DNA from: Tritrichomonas musculus | Lineage: Eukaryota; Parabasalia; Tritrichomonadida; Tritrichomonadidae | Direction: 5' to 3' | DNA: 64,000 nt | NCBI GenBank assembly: GCA_039105265.1 | Contig: JAPFFF010000012.1 | Location: forward strand, 5,208,001 to 5,272,000 | Part shown: one piece after another, positions 19,644 through 30,046 of the stretch | How the letters are laid out: each line of letters starts with the position of its first letter | How positions within the stretch are numbered: position 1 is the stretch's first letter | Translations under genes and position numbers: made by a program | Notes under the pieces: generated by a model | Databases searched by the model: none | Told to the model about the DNA's origin: nothing | The model's input: the letters and a program-made list of their open reading frames with translations, nothing else

Positions 19644-19823
19644 CTTTATTTCAAACAAAAATGATAATAACAAATATTCTTCTTTCATGTTTAATCGTAG
19701 TTGAATTTTTACGATTGTGTGTGGAAATAAAAGCTGTACTCCCTGCTGAAGATCCGCCGTTAGATGAAGAAATGAGGAAAAAATTGTACTGCTAAAAATA
19801 AATGCCAGAAATTCAAACCTACC

Positions 19824-20135
19824 TTACTTCAGCATAGGAACATCAAATCTGCCTGGATTTCTGCGTCTTCCCATATTGTGCATGAGTCCTAATTGTGGAT
19901 TGCTATATTGTGGTTGTAATTGTGGAGGGCTATCATTATTGTTATTATTTTTGTCACCATTTGCCCAAGCATCTGCCTTATCTGCAAAATTACCAACAGT
20001 ATTGAGAACATTTCCTACTGTACCACCAAAGACTGGAGCTACTGCTTTTGCTACTTTAGATACTATAGGTGCTGCTTTACTTACGACATTTTTCACGCCT
20101 TTTGCTATTTTTTTGAAGAAACTTCCGAAAGCCAT
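19824..20135 (-). CDS. Small Maverick protein with amphipathic N-terminus, 103 aa
   Basis: The ATG at 20135 starts MAFGSFFKKIAKGVKN, a basic amphipathic helix, followed by an alanine/valine-rich helix (VSKAAPIVSKVAKAVAPVFG), a glycine turn, a second helix, an N-rich linker and a basic tail ending RRRNPGRFDVPMLK. The arrangement recalls membrane-active minor capsid proteins such as adenovirus protein VI, which sit inside the capsid. That is analogy, not homology I can prove. It is divergent with the capsid gene, with 43 bp between start codons, so the two are probably co-regulated. Confidence 0.6.
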   Translation of the reverse strand: MAFGSFFKKIAKGVKNVVSKAAPIVSKVAKAVAPVFGGTVGNVLNTVGNFADKADAWANGDKNNNNNDSPPQLQPQYSNPQLGLMHNMGRRRNPGRFDVPMLK

Positions 20136-20178
20136 GATTTTGAATTCGTAGAAAAAGATAATTTTTTTGAAAACACAA

Positions 20179-22107
20179 ATGACATTCCACAACGCTCAAG
20201 TAAAGAATTTAGGAAATGATGAAGGAGACGTACTCGGGTTTTTCCAAAATAAGATGCGCAATTTAATACAAAAAAACGGCGGCGATAATAGTTTTTCATT
20301 TATTATGGAAGAATTTAAAGACAAAGATGCTCCTCTCCCTGTTGGAACTAAAACACGAATAAAACTCACACACTCAGGACACACAATAACACAAATAGAA
20401 AAGTCGTTTTCTACTATACTCCTCGACTTCAGAATAAAATTATCAGACCCTATAGATGTTTCCGCAGATAAGAACAGACTTATGAAAATTTTTGTTGGTT
20501 TCAAAAATGCTGTAGAATTCTATGAGGACTGTAGATTCTGGATAAATGGTACTCTCCTCACAGCCTACAGACAAGATGATCTCCAACGAGAGTCTTTCGC
20601 GTATAACAGTATCAAACCTAGAGATGCAAAAGCTTCTAGTAAATTCAGTCATAGTATCTGGGAAAACGTTGCACAATACTCACCATCTGTCTGTGGAACT
20701 TACATTGACTTGGTAGACATAGCTGATGGACAGCCACATACTTTCACTATTGAGCTTACAATTCCATTTACAGATCAACTTGTACTTCAAGCATGGCAAC
20801 TCTACCCAAATGCTATCTGTGGTGAAATAGAAGAGGAAGTCAAAACTAGCCTCCGCGCTATGGTCTGGTGTCAAATAAATCCAAATATTGTAAAAGAAAC
20901 ATTGCAGTTCTTGGAGGATAAAGAAATTACAGAACAAATTCCGGCAGTCGTACCTATCTCACGTAAGTTCACACAAGTAGGAAGACCATCTAATATCGTC
21001 GTTCATTATTCAGAAAAGCCAGCCTCTACACAAACTCTCCACATACAATACCAAAGATTACACGCAAGAAAAGCTTACACAGATACAGAACCAGCAAGTA
21101 GGGCAGACACACATAATGATGAAGCAGAACCTTTGACGATAGACTTTCATTATACAGAAGCTGACTACACTAAATATGGAGTCAAAAAGGAGGACATAAA
21201 TAAAGCTACTTTTGCGACTATGATAGCTGCTGCCAATCCTGATTATGTTCTCAGTGCTGGAGATGATGTAAAAATCATAAGTGAAAAAATAGAAGGAGCT
21301 TTAATTACTGATGTTAAAGATAGCGACAACAATATCAACCTCAGCGTAGGTAAAGTAACTCTAGATGTCCTTAGTGGCACAATACAATTGGGACGCAGCA
21401 ACTTGGCAGGATTTGGACTAAAACAAGAAACATACCAAGGTTTAGTTCGAGAATTACAAACACCATTGCTAGTACCTGCACAAGAATTAACACGAGAAAT
21501 CTTTGAGGGAAGTGCAAAGGTAAACGGACTTGAAATCTCTAAGTCTGTACCTCTTCGTAACGCTACTAATATTACGATGATGTTTCCAAAATCGCCGGCA
21601 GATATCACCTGCTTTGATAATATTATGTACAGAAATGTTCAACTTGTAGTTAACAAAAGAACATACCCAGATACTGAATTCAGTGATACTTGTGCAGCAA
21701 GGTTCTATCAACATCAACTTATAGCAAATGAACTTGATGGAACTTTAGAAGCAACACAGGAATTTGAGGATTCTTTCACGCAGCCTCTTAATGATCCTGC
21801 TACAGGGAAAAGATACACAAATTGTAGAAGTGATGGTACTTCTTTCGGTATCAACTTCCAAATGGAGAGAAGTAATGCTGGCTATGTCTTTGACGGTATC
21901 GACACTGGTACAGCATCTATTACAGTCACATTTAGAGGACAACCTATGTACCAAGGAGAGAACGACACTTACTTTATACCAGACCCAGAATACCCAGACC
22001 AACACCCACCTGCACCAGAAGCTTGGATTTGCAGCGATACATACTGGACCTGGAGCACAAATGGTGTAGAGTATTATGCTGTAGGTGTCCCTGCTGGATA
22101 TGAGTAA
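20179..22107 (+). CDS. Probable major capsid protein (double jelly-roll), 642 aa
   Basis: The ATG at 20179 follows GAAAACACAA; the four codons before it open with TTG and are not used. At 642 aa, the length is typical of the Maverick major capsid protein. The sequence is dominated by beta-strand patterns with many aromatic and polar residues, has no membrane segments, and ends in a C-terminal region rich in W, Y and P. Segments such as ILLDFRIKLSDPIDV, ECCRFW-like EDCRFWINGTLL and HTFTIELTIPF fit the first barrel. Assignment as double jelly-roll capsid rests on size, composition and position among virion genes, as established for Mavericks. The ORF is intact. Confidence 0.8.
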   Translation: MTFHNAQVKNLGNDEGDVLGFFQNKMRNLIQKNGGDNSFSFIMEEFKDKDAPLPVGTKTRIKLTHSGHTITQIEKSFSTILLDFRIKLSDPIDVSADKNRLMKIFVGFKNAVEFYEDCRFWINGTLLTAYRQDDLQRESFAYNSIKPRDAKASSKFSHSIWENVAQYSPSVCGTYIDLVDIADGQPHTFTIELTIPFTDQLVLQAWQLYPNAICGEIEEEVKTSLRAMVWCQINPNIVKETLQFLEDKEITEQIPAVVPISRKFTQVGRPSNIVVHYSEKPASTQTLHIQYQRLHARKAYTDTEPASRADTHNDEAEPLTIDFHYTEADYTKYGVKKEDINKATFATMIAAANPDYVLSAGDDVKIISEKIEGALITDVKDSDNNINLSVGKVTLDVLSGTIQLGRSNLAGFGLKQETYQGLVRELQTPLLVPAQELTREIFEGSAKVNGLEISKSVPLRNATNITMMFPKSPADITCFDNIMYRNVQLVVNKRTYPDTEFSDTCAARFYQHQLIANELDGTLEATQEFEDSFTQPLNDPATGKRYTNCRSDGTSFGINFQMERSNAGYVFDGIDTGTASITVTFRGQPMYQGENDTYFIPDPEYPDQHPPAPEAWICSDTYWTWSTNGVEYYAVGVPAGYE

Positions 22108-22191
22108 ATTATGGGCGCTCTTGAATTGTGATTTTGAGGATTTTTATTTTTGTTTGAACTTTTTTGAATTTTATCACATACACAAAAATAG

Positions 22192-22707
22192 ATGGCAGAG
22201 AAAACAATAATTACACCAAAGAACATCGAAAAGTACAAAATTTATTATGGTTATAGATGTTTAACAGCAACTGCGATCATGAATGTTCTAAAGCAGAACT
22301 TCCCTGCTCGTTATTTCGAAAAGGGACATTCCACATATGTTTTCATAGATAAGTACCAGACTATGCCAGATAATTTTGCAAAACCAGGCCGTGATAGCTG
22401 TAATGTTTATGTAACTTGTATCTCTCTAGCTTCTGACACTGGCACACACGAAATCATAACAAATTATGAGCTAGAAATGTTGTTTAAATGTGGAAGATTA
22501 TTTATTAGAGTAGACAAGAGTGAAAAATGGATGTGGAAATGTGGAATGAAATATGTAGAAATCAGAAATGAAATCACAGATGCAGGAACTTTTACTTATT
22601 ATAGTTCGTGGTTATCACATACAGCAATTCCACCAACAGAAAATGAAATACGAAAACAAAAAGAAAAGAGAAGTTTTGATATCGTTATGAACAATACTCG
22701 ACCATGA
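22192..22707 (+). CDS. Maverick hypothetical protein, 171 aa
   Basis: The last gene before the right terminal repeat. The ATG at 22192 lies 84 bp after the capsid stop codon, on the same strand. The product is a soluble protein rich in Y, C and W (YGYRCLTATAIMNVLKQNF, KWMWKCGMKYVEIRNE) with a charged C-terminal tail (ENEIRKQKEKRS). The mixture of strands and conserved-looking cysteines suggests a small folded domain. No protease signature (H, D/N, C with the adenain spacing) is visible. It may be a virion or host-interaction protein; the family is unrecognised. Confidence 0.6.
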   Translation: MAEKTIITPKNIEKYKIYYGYRCLTATAIMNVLKQNFPARYFEKGHSTYVFIDKYQTMPDNFAKPGRDSCNVYVTCISLASDTGTHEIITNYELEMLFKCGRLFIRVDKSEKWMWKCGMKYVEIRNEITDAGTFTYYSSWLSHTAIPPTENEIRKQKEKRSFDIVMNNTRP

Positions 22708-22736
22708 AATTAAGAGTTGAGAATTATTTTTAGATC

Positions 22737-22930
22737 TCGATGATGTAAATTTCGATTTTGAAAACAAGTCTGAGTGTAATTTTTGAAAAATCACGCCTGT
22801 TGTAGATATTATTGGAAAACATATATGGAATTGTACCGAAAGTTTGACAGTTGTACTTTCACTAGGTGCGGGATGCAAAAAGGGGGAGTGAGGACCCCCG
22901 GTCCGAAATCACCCTTTTCATCATACTACT
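22737..22930 (-). repeat. Maverick right terminal inverted repeat
   Basis: 194 bp, reverse complement of 976-1170. It starts 29 bp after the last gene. The outer end is followed directly by CAATG (22931-22935), the second copy of the target duplication. Confidence 0.95.
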
Positions 22931-23032
22931 CAATGCAAATCTTTAAGGTAAATTTTTTAACCAAAATTTGACCTTACTAAAAAGATTTATATATTAAGTA
23001 AAAAAGCAAAAAATGATCAGTTTTAAAACATA

Positions 23033-23230
23033 GGATCATATATTACTAATTATTTAGATCTTTATGATCTTTATATTTCGGGACAAATAGCCGATTCAGT
23101 TAGCGAATACGATCCCAACAATTTAATAGAAGATAGCAAGATTTTAGCAGATGACTACGGGTGTGAAAGTCCATATCAAAATATATATCAACTATGCTCT
23201 CTTACAAGAATTATTTTAAAACTTTTTTAA
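23033..23230 (+). pseudogene. Unidentified coding relic without start codon
   Basis: Sixty-five codons stay open between two stops in an AT-rich region, with a non-random composition (YDLYISGQIADSVSEYDPNN, SKILADDYGCESPYQNIYQL). There is no ATG. It looks like the tail of a former gene 100 bp outside the Maverick, but no family is recognised. Confidence 0.3.
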
Positions 23231-24413
23231 AATGAACTTGAAATATAATTATTCATCTAGTGTTGTACTTCAATAGTAAACAAATATTTATTCATGAAAT
23301 CATTTATTATCTTTAATTAACTAGTAATATTATAAATTCATCATTCATATACCAAGATATCATTGAGATCTTGATATAGATAAAAATAAACGTCTAGTTA
23401 TCATAAACGGACATGTTATTTGATTTGTTACTCATTTTAAATAAATATCTATTCCTCTGATATCATAGATTAAACATTGAGAAAAAAATTGACAGGTTTT
23501 TATTTTGAGTTTATTGTTTTCATCATATTATCATATTTTGGAAATGATAAAAAAAAAAATTCCATTTATCAAATGAAGCTCTTTTATATTTATTGTATCA
23601 ATGTTATAAAGCATTTAATATCACTTTAAATTGTTTTTATGAACTGACTTCTTTTTAACATAAATTTTTTCATTGGCTCTCACAAATTTTAATATTTTTC
23701 AAAAGTGACCAGAAAAATGTATATACTGTTTAGATTGAAAAACATAAACCATATATTTCTATTTTCTTATCAATGATTAACATTTTTATATCTTTTGTTT
23801 TAAGAAGACAAAATCATGTAGGTTATAAAAACGAAATATTTTTTTAATAATTGTCAATTACACACCAAAATATAGTATTCAATTGGATTTTATCAAATTT
23901 AAATGTATCACCAATATATATTATGTTTATACTACAAAAATATATTAGGATGATATGATAAAAAAAAATAGACAGACATAATCATTTTATAAATTTTTCC
24001 ACTTAATTTTAAACGTACATCATAAATCAAAATTTTGATTTTTTTCAAAAAAGTTAATATAAACAGTTGTAATTTTATTTTTATTTATTATACAATGATA
24101 TATGTAGAAGTTATATATATGATTTAATTTGCAAATGATAATCAATATAATATAATATTTCGATTTTATTTTTTCATCTTCAGCAATGGAAAAAATGCTG
24201 AAATCCCAATTTTTCGCTAAGATGATATATCTATTTATTTTAATGATTAAGTACTTAACATATTGATATACTTCATTTATTGTCAAAGTCTTTGTATCTA
24301 ACGAAAAATGCAAAATAAAAAAAAATTTACAAAAAATTTTAAAAATTTTCCGATCACATTTAAATCCCTTATCACATTTAAATTCTTGACTGTATTGAAT
24401 CTAATAATAATTT
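23231..24413. other. AT-rich intergenic sequence
   Basis: Nothing convincing is seen. The 97-aa minus-strand frame at 24020-24313 opens with TTG, is isoleucine/asparagine-rich and has no recognised domain. Confidence 0.5.
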
Positions 24414-24573
24414 ATGAAGAAGTCTGCTAATGAAATTGAAGAATTTGTCAGAGAAAATGGAATGAATGCAACTTTTAAATGTTCAACAAATGTTGGTGAA
24501 AATTTGACATAACTTGCTCTCAGAAGTCGAGGCTGCATCTAAGAAGAAAGAAGACTCAATCAATATCTCTTAA
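24414..24573 (+). pseudogene. Relic of a Rab-family GTPase C-terminus
   Basis: An ATG-initiated frame reads KKSANEIEEFVRENG, then FKCSTNVGENL. This matches the G5-region pattern of Rab proteins (S/C-A/T-x-x-GEN) after the last helix. The frame stops (TAA) just after it. One base over, the text continues as NLLSEVEAASKKKEDS to a stop at 24571-24573, which is how a Rab C-terminal helix and tail would read. It is a truncated, frameshifted fragment; the GTP-binding part is absent. Confidence 0.5.
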
Positions 24574-24642
24574 ATATTTTATCTAAAAAAAAAAAATGAT
24601 TCAAAAAAAATTTTTTTTTATTTCAAATGTTTGTTGTGATTT

Positions 24643-25926
24643 TTATTTTTGATCTCTCCTTTTCTTTCTCTTCATTTGCTGCAAAAGTTGGGTTTGATGA
24701 GCCATTTGTAGGTTGAACTGAGCTTGGTTTGCATTGTTCATTTGTATCATTTGCATCAACTGCGTTTGCTGTTGCGTCATCATTGCGTTCTGACTGAAAG
24801 GAGAATATTGCGGAGCGTACATGTATGGACAACCTTGCAATTCGTATTCTTCATTTCTTTCTTCATCAGCCAAAAATTCTGCAAGTTTTCTTGCCTTTCT
24901 TGAGGCGATCCTCGAAAGTGATCTTGATAATTGTTGAACTCTTTGAGGATCTTCATCAGCAAGAATATCACTGACAACTGCCTCGATTTTATTATGAGAT
25001 CTTGGATATTTTCTATGCCTTCTGCTTTCTGATTTTTGCTCAAAAGTTTTGAATTTCTTAAGGAAGTTTTGATCTGGCTCTTCAGAGAATGATTCATGAT
25101 GAAATTCAAGCTTTCGTGGCTGAACAGAAGATGAGATCTGTTGCTGCTTTTGGACTTGATTATCTGAGCTGATTGATGGCGCTTTTGTTAGGAATAGTGA
25201 TGAAGTTTTAACAGAAGGTGACTTGTTTGATTCATCTTGATTAACAGATTTGTTGACTGATCTAAATCCTGGTGACATCTGTTGTGACATTGCTGGTGTA
25301 ATTTGAGCGCGTTGTAATTGTTGTAGTAATAATTGCTGCATCTGTCGTTGCATTCCTTGTTGCATTAATTGTTGTAACATTTGTTGTTGAGCACCTGGAA
25401 CTTGTTGATTCTGAGCTGGATTTTGTTGTGGTGGCATCATCTGATTTGAATAACGTTTTTCAATTGTTTTTCGAATTGGAATAAATAATTTTTCATAATA
25501 TTGTTTAACAGCATCAAGTTGATCACTTTTATTGATATGAACGCCATAATTATTGAATGGAATGCTTTTAATAAACTGAATCAATCGTTGAATGATTTTT
25601 TCATCATTTTTTAAAAATACTGTATGTTCCGCAAAATCTTGTAGTTTTGGTAAATAATTGATCATTACTGTTGCCATCATTAATGGATCAGTTCCTGAAG
25701 AAATTTCTCTTCGTTTATTTAATAAACTAGCTTGAAACATATTAATTTGGTTAGTCATCATAGCACTATAGTCTTTTTCGTCTCTAGCTTCTTGTCCAGC
25801 GATTTTATCAAATTCTTTCACTTTGTTAGTTGCTTCTGTTTTTAATTCATTTGGATGGATATCTTCATTAATTTTTAATAACCGATTTTTAATTGAAAAT
25901 ATAATTTGTAAAATATACAAAATCAA
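24643..25926 (-). CDS. Q-rich protein, 5' end uncertain, up to 427 aa
   Basis: A long open frame. Its first part (about 20-165) is a helical, folded-looking domain (HPNELKTEATNKVKEFDKIA, LPKLQDFAEHTVFLKNDEK). A Q/M-rich tract (about 165-225) follows, then a serine-rich linker, a basic helical region (about 320-355, SRSLSRIASRKARKLAEFL) and a second Q/M-rich end closing in KRKKRRDQK, a likely nuclear signal. Composition resembles a transcription or chromatin cofactor, but no family is recognised. The frame opens directly after a stop codon with only TTG; the first ATG is residue 56, inside the conserved-looking part. So the gene is either 5'-truncated or begins in an upstream exon I cannot find. 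Confidence 0.5.
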   Translation of the reverse strand: MILYILQIIFSIKNRLLKINEDIHPNELKTEATNKVKEFDKIAGQEARDEKDYSAMMTNQINMFQASLLNKRREISSGTDPLMMATVMINYLPKLQDFAEHTVFLKNDEKIIQRLIQFIKSIPFNNYGVHINKSDQLDAVKQYYEKLFIPIRKTIEKRYSNQMMPPQQNPAQNQQVPGAQQQMLQQLMQQGMQRQMQQLLLQQLQRAQITPAMSQQMSPGFRSVNKSVNQDESNKSPSVKTSSLFLTKAPSISSDNQVQKQQQISSSVQPRKLEFHHESFSEEPDQNFLKKFKTFEQKSESRRHRKYPRSHNKIEAVVSDILADEDPQRVQQLSRSLSRIASRKARKLAEFLADEERNEEYELQGCPYMYAPQYSPFSQNAMMTQQQTQLMQMIQMNNANQAQFNLQMAHQTQLLQQMKRKKRRDQK

Positions 25927-26866
25927 TTTTATATATTATTAAATATTTTAATTTGTACTAGCTTATTACATTTAAAAATAAATTAGTAATATTAGTAATA
26001 TAATATTATAAATAATTAGAAAATATTATGGAAAATTATATCAATTGAACAAATTATGCAAAAGTTAATTCTTATCTGAATTAAATATTAATATTTATTT
26101 TATAGCTATTATATTTCGACAAAACATATGAGTTGATGAATCTGTGCTAAAATTTAAAAATCTCTTTTTTAATAGAAGTAATCGACAAAATAAGAAGCAT
26201 TTCTTATTTTTACTATAATTTAATGTATAATAAGATTTTTAACTCGCCTATATCATATATTTGTACTCATTATATAGTAATAAAACTGTTTTTTACATAA
26301 AATATCAAACTTGGAATAAATTAAAGAATTAAATAATTATAATAAAAGCTAATAATTTGAAGCAAATATGTAAAATGAATAAAAATGGTGTTAATATATC
26401 ATTATTTTGAGGTTGATTAGAAAATTATAGGTTAGTGAAAATTAATATAATAATCTTAATAATAGCCATATTTCTTTTTTTTTTCACTCAAAAAGATATC
26501 ATATATCATTTCCACTTTGGAGTGAATAATATAATGGTAATAATGATATTATCTTAATTATTTACTGGAAGTTTTTAGAAGGCATTTACATTCCCCTCTC
26601 AAAAAATTGAGTTTAATTTGAAAGGGGGATTCAAATTTCAGAATTTTTGAGCGGTTTCTCAAAACCTTAGAATTGTATAAAACTATCGAAAACTTTGAAT
26701 ATGCAATTATCTTGTTATATATTCAATTAATATAATATATCATTCATTTTTTACGAATGCCTAAATGAAAGCAACATGATATCAATGTGCGTCACAATAA
26801 CCTATCTAAGTCATTTTATTCCTTTTGTAATATATTATTATATATTCATATTCTCCGACGGTTATT
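25927..26866. other. AT-rich intergenic sequence
   Basis: No gene is visible. A C-rich word CCCCTCTCAAAA at about 26592 and a nearby AAAGGGGG form a small hairpin. The same word recurs inverted at about 28396-28408. Confidence 0.5.
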
Positions 26867-27130
26867 ATGATGTTTTTCCAACAAGAATTGATAATTCACA
26901 AAAAGAAAATAACAGAAGAAAAAATAATCGGTATTTCATGTGGATCAACTACTGTTTTATTTTTTGTAGCTGGCCTTTCTTATTTGGTTTATGGGAAAAC
27001 GCATGCACCAAAAAGATATGATGACATTTTGGACAATGATGATTTTTCTGATGATTATTCAGATACTATAAATACAAATGTCTGTAATGAAACCAATATT
27101 ATCAAAAGCATAGTAATAAATAATTCATAA
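26867..27130 (+). CDS. Small single-TM protein with acidic tail, 87 aa (possible gene tail)
   Basis: An ATG-ATG start is followed by a lysine-rich stretch, one hydrophobic segment of about 22 residues (GSTTVLFFVAGLSYLVYG) and an acidic tail (YDDILDNDDFSDDYSD). Trichomonad surface proteins, including BspA-like ones, often end in exactly such a TM segment plus short cytoplasmic tail. This may therefore be the remaining 3' end of a larger surface-protein gene rather than an independent gene. No upstream ectodomain is recognisable. Confidence 0.35.
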   Translation: MMFFQQELIIHKKKITEEKIIGISCGSTTVLFFVAGLSYLVYGKTHAPKRYDDILDNDDFSDDYSDTINTNVCNETNIIKSIVINNS

Positions 27131-27789
27131 TTAACTAAAGATCGAATCAATAATTAGTTAATTATGAATTTTGAAGATAACAAAAAGTGCACGTTTAAAA
27201 TTAATTGACTTCTCTAAAATTTCATGAATTTTGAAGATAAACAAAATACTATGATCTGAGTAATATTATTATCTAGATATATTCACGCTATTAAAGAATA
27301 TTTGACTTGATTATAGCAATGTTAAAAAAATTAATAATTATATTTCGCTAGTAAAATATAAATTATGAAAAATTCATATCTTATAATGATTTGTAACATA
27401 CAAAAAATGCCATGAAACTTTTTACTCCATTTTTCATCATTTTGATTAATATTTCAATTTGAAGATATTTTGAATTTTTTTATTGTTTCAGATGTTAATT
27501 ATTATAATTTTAGATTCACTATTTTTTAACAATATTTTATAAATAATACTAATTAAATATGAAGCATATAAAAAGATAAATTAAAAAAAAACTAAATAAA
27601 ATTGTTTCATGATTACATGAATTACTTAAAACTTGTGTTTTCATAATTGTTGCTACATTCTTGTTTATTTTGTTTATTATTTTGTATTTCATTTGATGAT
27701 ATTATTTCATCTTCTCCATCTCTTTTATCTCTTGAGCTGTTTTCAGTACTTGAAGATTGCATTATATAATACTTGCCTCTATTTCATCG

Positions 27790-28250
27790 GCATCTTCTTC
27801 TTTGTCATTTGCAGATTCTTCAGTTTAATTTTGGCAGTTTTTTTATCTTGCTTTGACAAAAAGTTATAGTTGTTCTTTTTGGACATGGCAAAGTCTTTCA
27901 ATGCTACTTTTTCATTTTTGTCACATCCGAGTCCTTTGTGGGAAAGTGTTCATTACTCGTGCATCGCCTCTGGGTTTCCAATTTTTGCAGACTTTCCGAT
28001 GTAAATTCTAGCCTTTTCGTAGTCATTTTTCTTTCTTCATAACTTTTCCATAGACGAGGAAAACGATGGAGTTGTTTGATTCCAAGTTCTTTTCGAGAAA
28101 TGATTCGGCATTTTCCAAGTCTTGCAGTATTATTTCGTTCTCAATTAAAATTCACTTGAAGTAAACAAAGGAATCGATGGATCCTTGGTTTGCTGACTTT
28201 TCGATTGTCGATAATACATTTTATCAAAAGGGTTCGACCTTTGGCTGTAA
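27790..28250 (-). pseudogene. Sel1-like repeat protein, decayed
   Basis: Minus-strand translation in shifting frames gives pieces of Sel1-type repeats. They include EKSANQGSIDSFVYFK, then after one TGA DLENAESFLEKNLESNN, then KARIYIGKSAKIGNPEAMH, then GLGCDKNEKVALKDFAMSKK. The A-x-x-G-N/S-x-x-A spacing and the G-x-G-x-x-x-x-x-x-A pattern are those of Sel1 repeats. At least one in-frame stop and two frameshifts interrupt it, and no start codon is left. Sel1 proteins are typical of trichomonads. Confidence 0.6.
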
Positions 28251-30046
28251 TCAAATTCTAAAATTATAAAAAATTAATAATAAATAATATTGGCATTATC
28301 AATAACATGATGCAATTTTAAATATGAAGCCGATTCTATTAGCCAAAATAGAGATATTTCACTAAAAAAAATAAAAACAGAAAAAGTTTAACTTTTGAGA
28401 GGGGAAAATATTTTTGAGTTCTTATCTAATTTCCACCATTCAAAGAGATTTTGGGAATTTGTAAATATCCAAATATATAAATATTTTGTAACATTTATGT
28501 CATATATTCTTTTTTTAAAATTTTATTTACATCTTTTAAATTAATTAAAAAGTAATTAATTAAATATCATGTAAGATAAATTTATTTATGAAAAATAAAA
28601 TTGAATTAATACGTTATTATAATTAATTCTCAATTGCGATATACATATAAACTGAGTAAAAATGTAAATTAATATTTTATAATAATATATATATAATTTA
28701 TATTATATATAATAAATATATAATCATTAATATGATGATATAACTAATATATTATCCAAATAATAAGTATTTGTAAATAAATATAATATATTTTCAAAAT
28801 TCTTATATTATCAAAATAATTTTTTCAAAAACTAGTATTTTATTCAATTATTAATTCAAAATTTTTATTTATAAAAAACATTAATTTCTTGAATATCAAT
28901 AATATAATTTGTTAAAAATTATTATTATATTTCAAGTTATATATAAATAATGTAAATAATAAATCATTTAAGAAAAAGCCTCAAATATCACAATAAAAAC
29001 ACTTATTTTAATGATTTATGGAATAAATAACAAATTTTATGTTTTTTAAAATATATTAATAGAATATAGATTTTATCAAATATTGATATAAGAATTTATT
29101 AAATAGAAAGAATATTTAATTTTTAAGATATTATTATTTTTCAATCAAAAAAAATTTGAGAGAGTCGAACCCTTTTATTTTATCATTGTTAATTTGTTTA
29201 TTTGACCTCATTGACAAAATATTATCATTCCTTTTTTTTCCGAATTTATTTCGATGGCTGTTTAAAATATTTCTAAATCAAAACCCGAATAAACGATAGA
29301 CAATTGACAAGATATTAACTTGATAAATGAAACATGTTAATTTGACTTTTTTTTTTTTCTATCATCGATTCCAAACAGTGGTAACCAAAACACGCTTGTC
29401 CAATTTGGCACATTCGAATGAAACAGATTTTTTTTCCCATTTGGATTCATGATATGAATTCTTGAGATAAGAACAGCAACTTTTTTCTCGGAAACTCACC
29501 CGCTTCCTGCTATCTTCTGTTTAACTCTCAATCAGAAGCTTATTGGAAACACTGGACGATTTTGGAAATCAAAATTGATCAAGAAGCCATCAACATAAGT
29601 TGACTGGTAAAAATATTTCCAGACTAAAGAAAACTGATGAATTTGGCAAGATAGTCCTCTTTGTCGAAGATATTAATAAACATTTCCATCGGTTTGAATA
29701 AATTTGATTAAATTTTAAATGTCATTCATGTCGTTACCGAGTATTTCACTGATTTCGGTGTTGAATAGACTTTTCTTTGTCAAAAACTATTTCATGACCA
29801 AAAATATAAGTTTTGATTAATAAATCAAAATTTAATCTTGTCTTGATTTTTTTTTTTTAACCAACAGTTGCATTCGATCTTTTATAATTAATTTTTTTTA
29901 GTATATTGATCAAAGAAGTATAAATGCAACAGCTTAAACTGGAACCTAAAAATCAGTACCACCAAAGTTCTCAAAAAAGTGAAAATTCAAAAGAAATGAA
30001 GAGAAAATAAAATAAAATTGCCTCAAAGAGTGATAAAAATTGGTAC
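28251..30046. other. Very AT-rich intergenic sequence
   Basis: Bases 28270-29150 are almost pure A/T. Bases 29380-29800 are less AT-rich and may be an eroded gene, but neither strand gave a recognisable protein. Bases 29938-29985 match, inverted, the sequence near 60800-60845. Confidence 0.5.

Larger units (their letters stand above)
976..22930. mobile_element. Maverick/Polinton, near-complete, with a hAT insertion
   Basis: The element is delimited by inverted repeats that both begin AGTAGTATGATGAAAAGG and by a direct 5-bp duplication CAATG at 971-975 and 22931-22935. Mavericks are known to make 5-6-bp duplications and to have long terminal repeats often starting with AG. It carries the hallmark set: protein-primed polymerase B, retroviral-type integrase, packaging ATPase and a large capsid-like protein, plus a fibre-like protein and several small genes on both strands. 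It spans 21,955 bp, of which 6,028 bp are the hAT plus its duplicated target. All other large ORFs are open, so it was probably functional until recently. No adenain-like cysteine protease was recognised. Confidence 0.93.

Noticed and set aside
24020-24313. 97-aa minus-strand ORF
   Set aside because: Starts with TTG, composition follows local AT content, no domain.
28222-28245. tRNA T-arm-like GGTTCGAC (also inverted at 29165)
   Set aside because: The stem does not pair as a tRNA T-arm at 29165, no anticodon or D arm precedes it, and the first lies inside the Sel1 relic.
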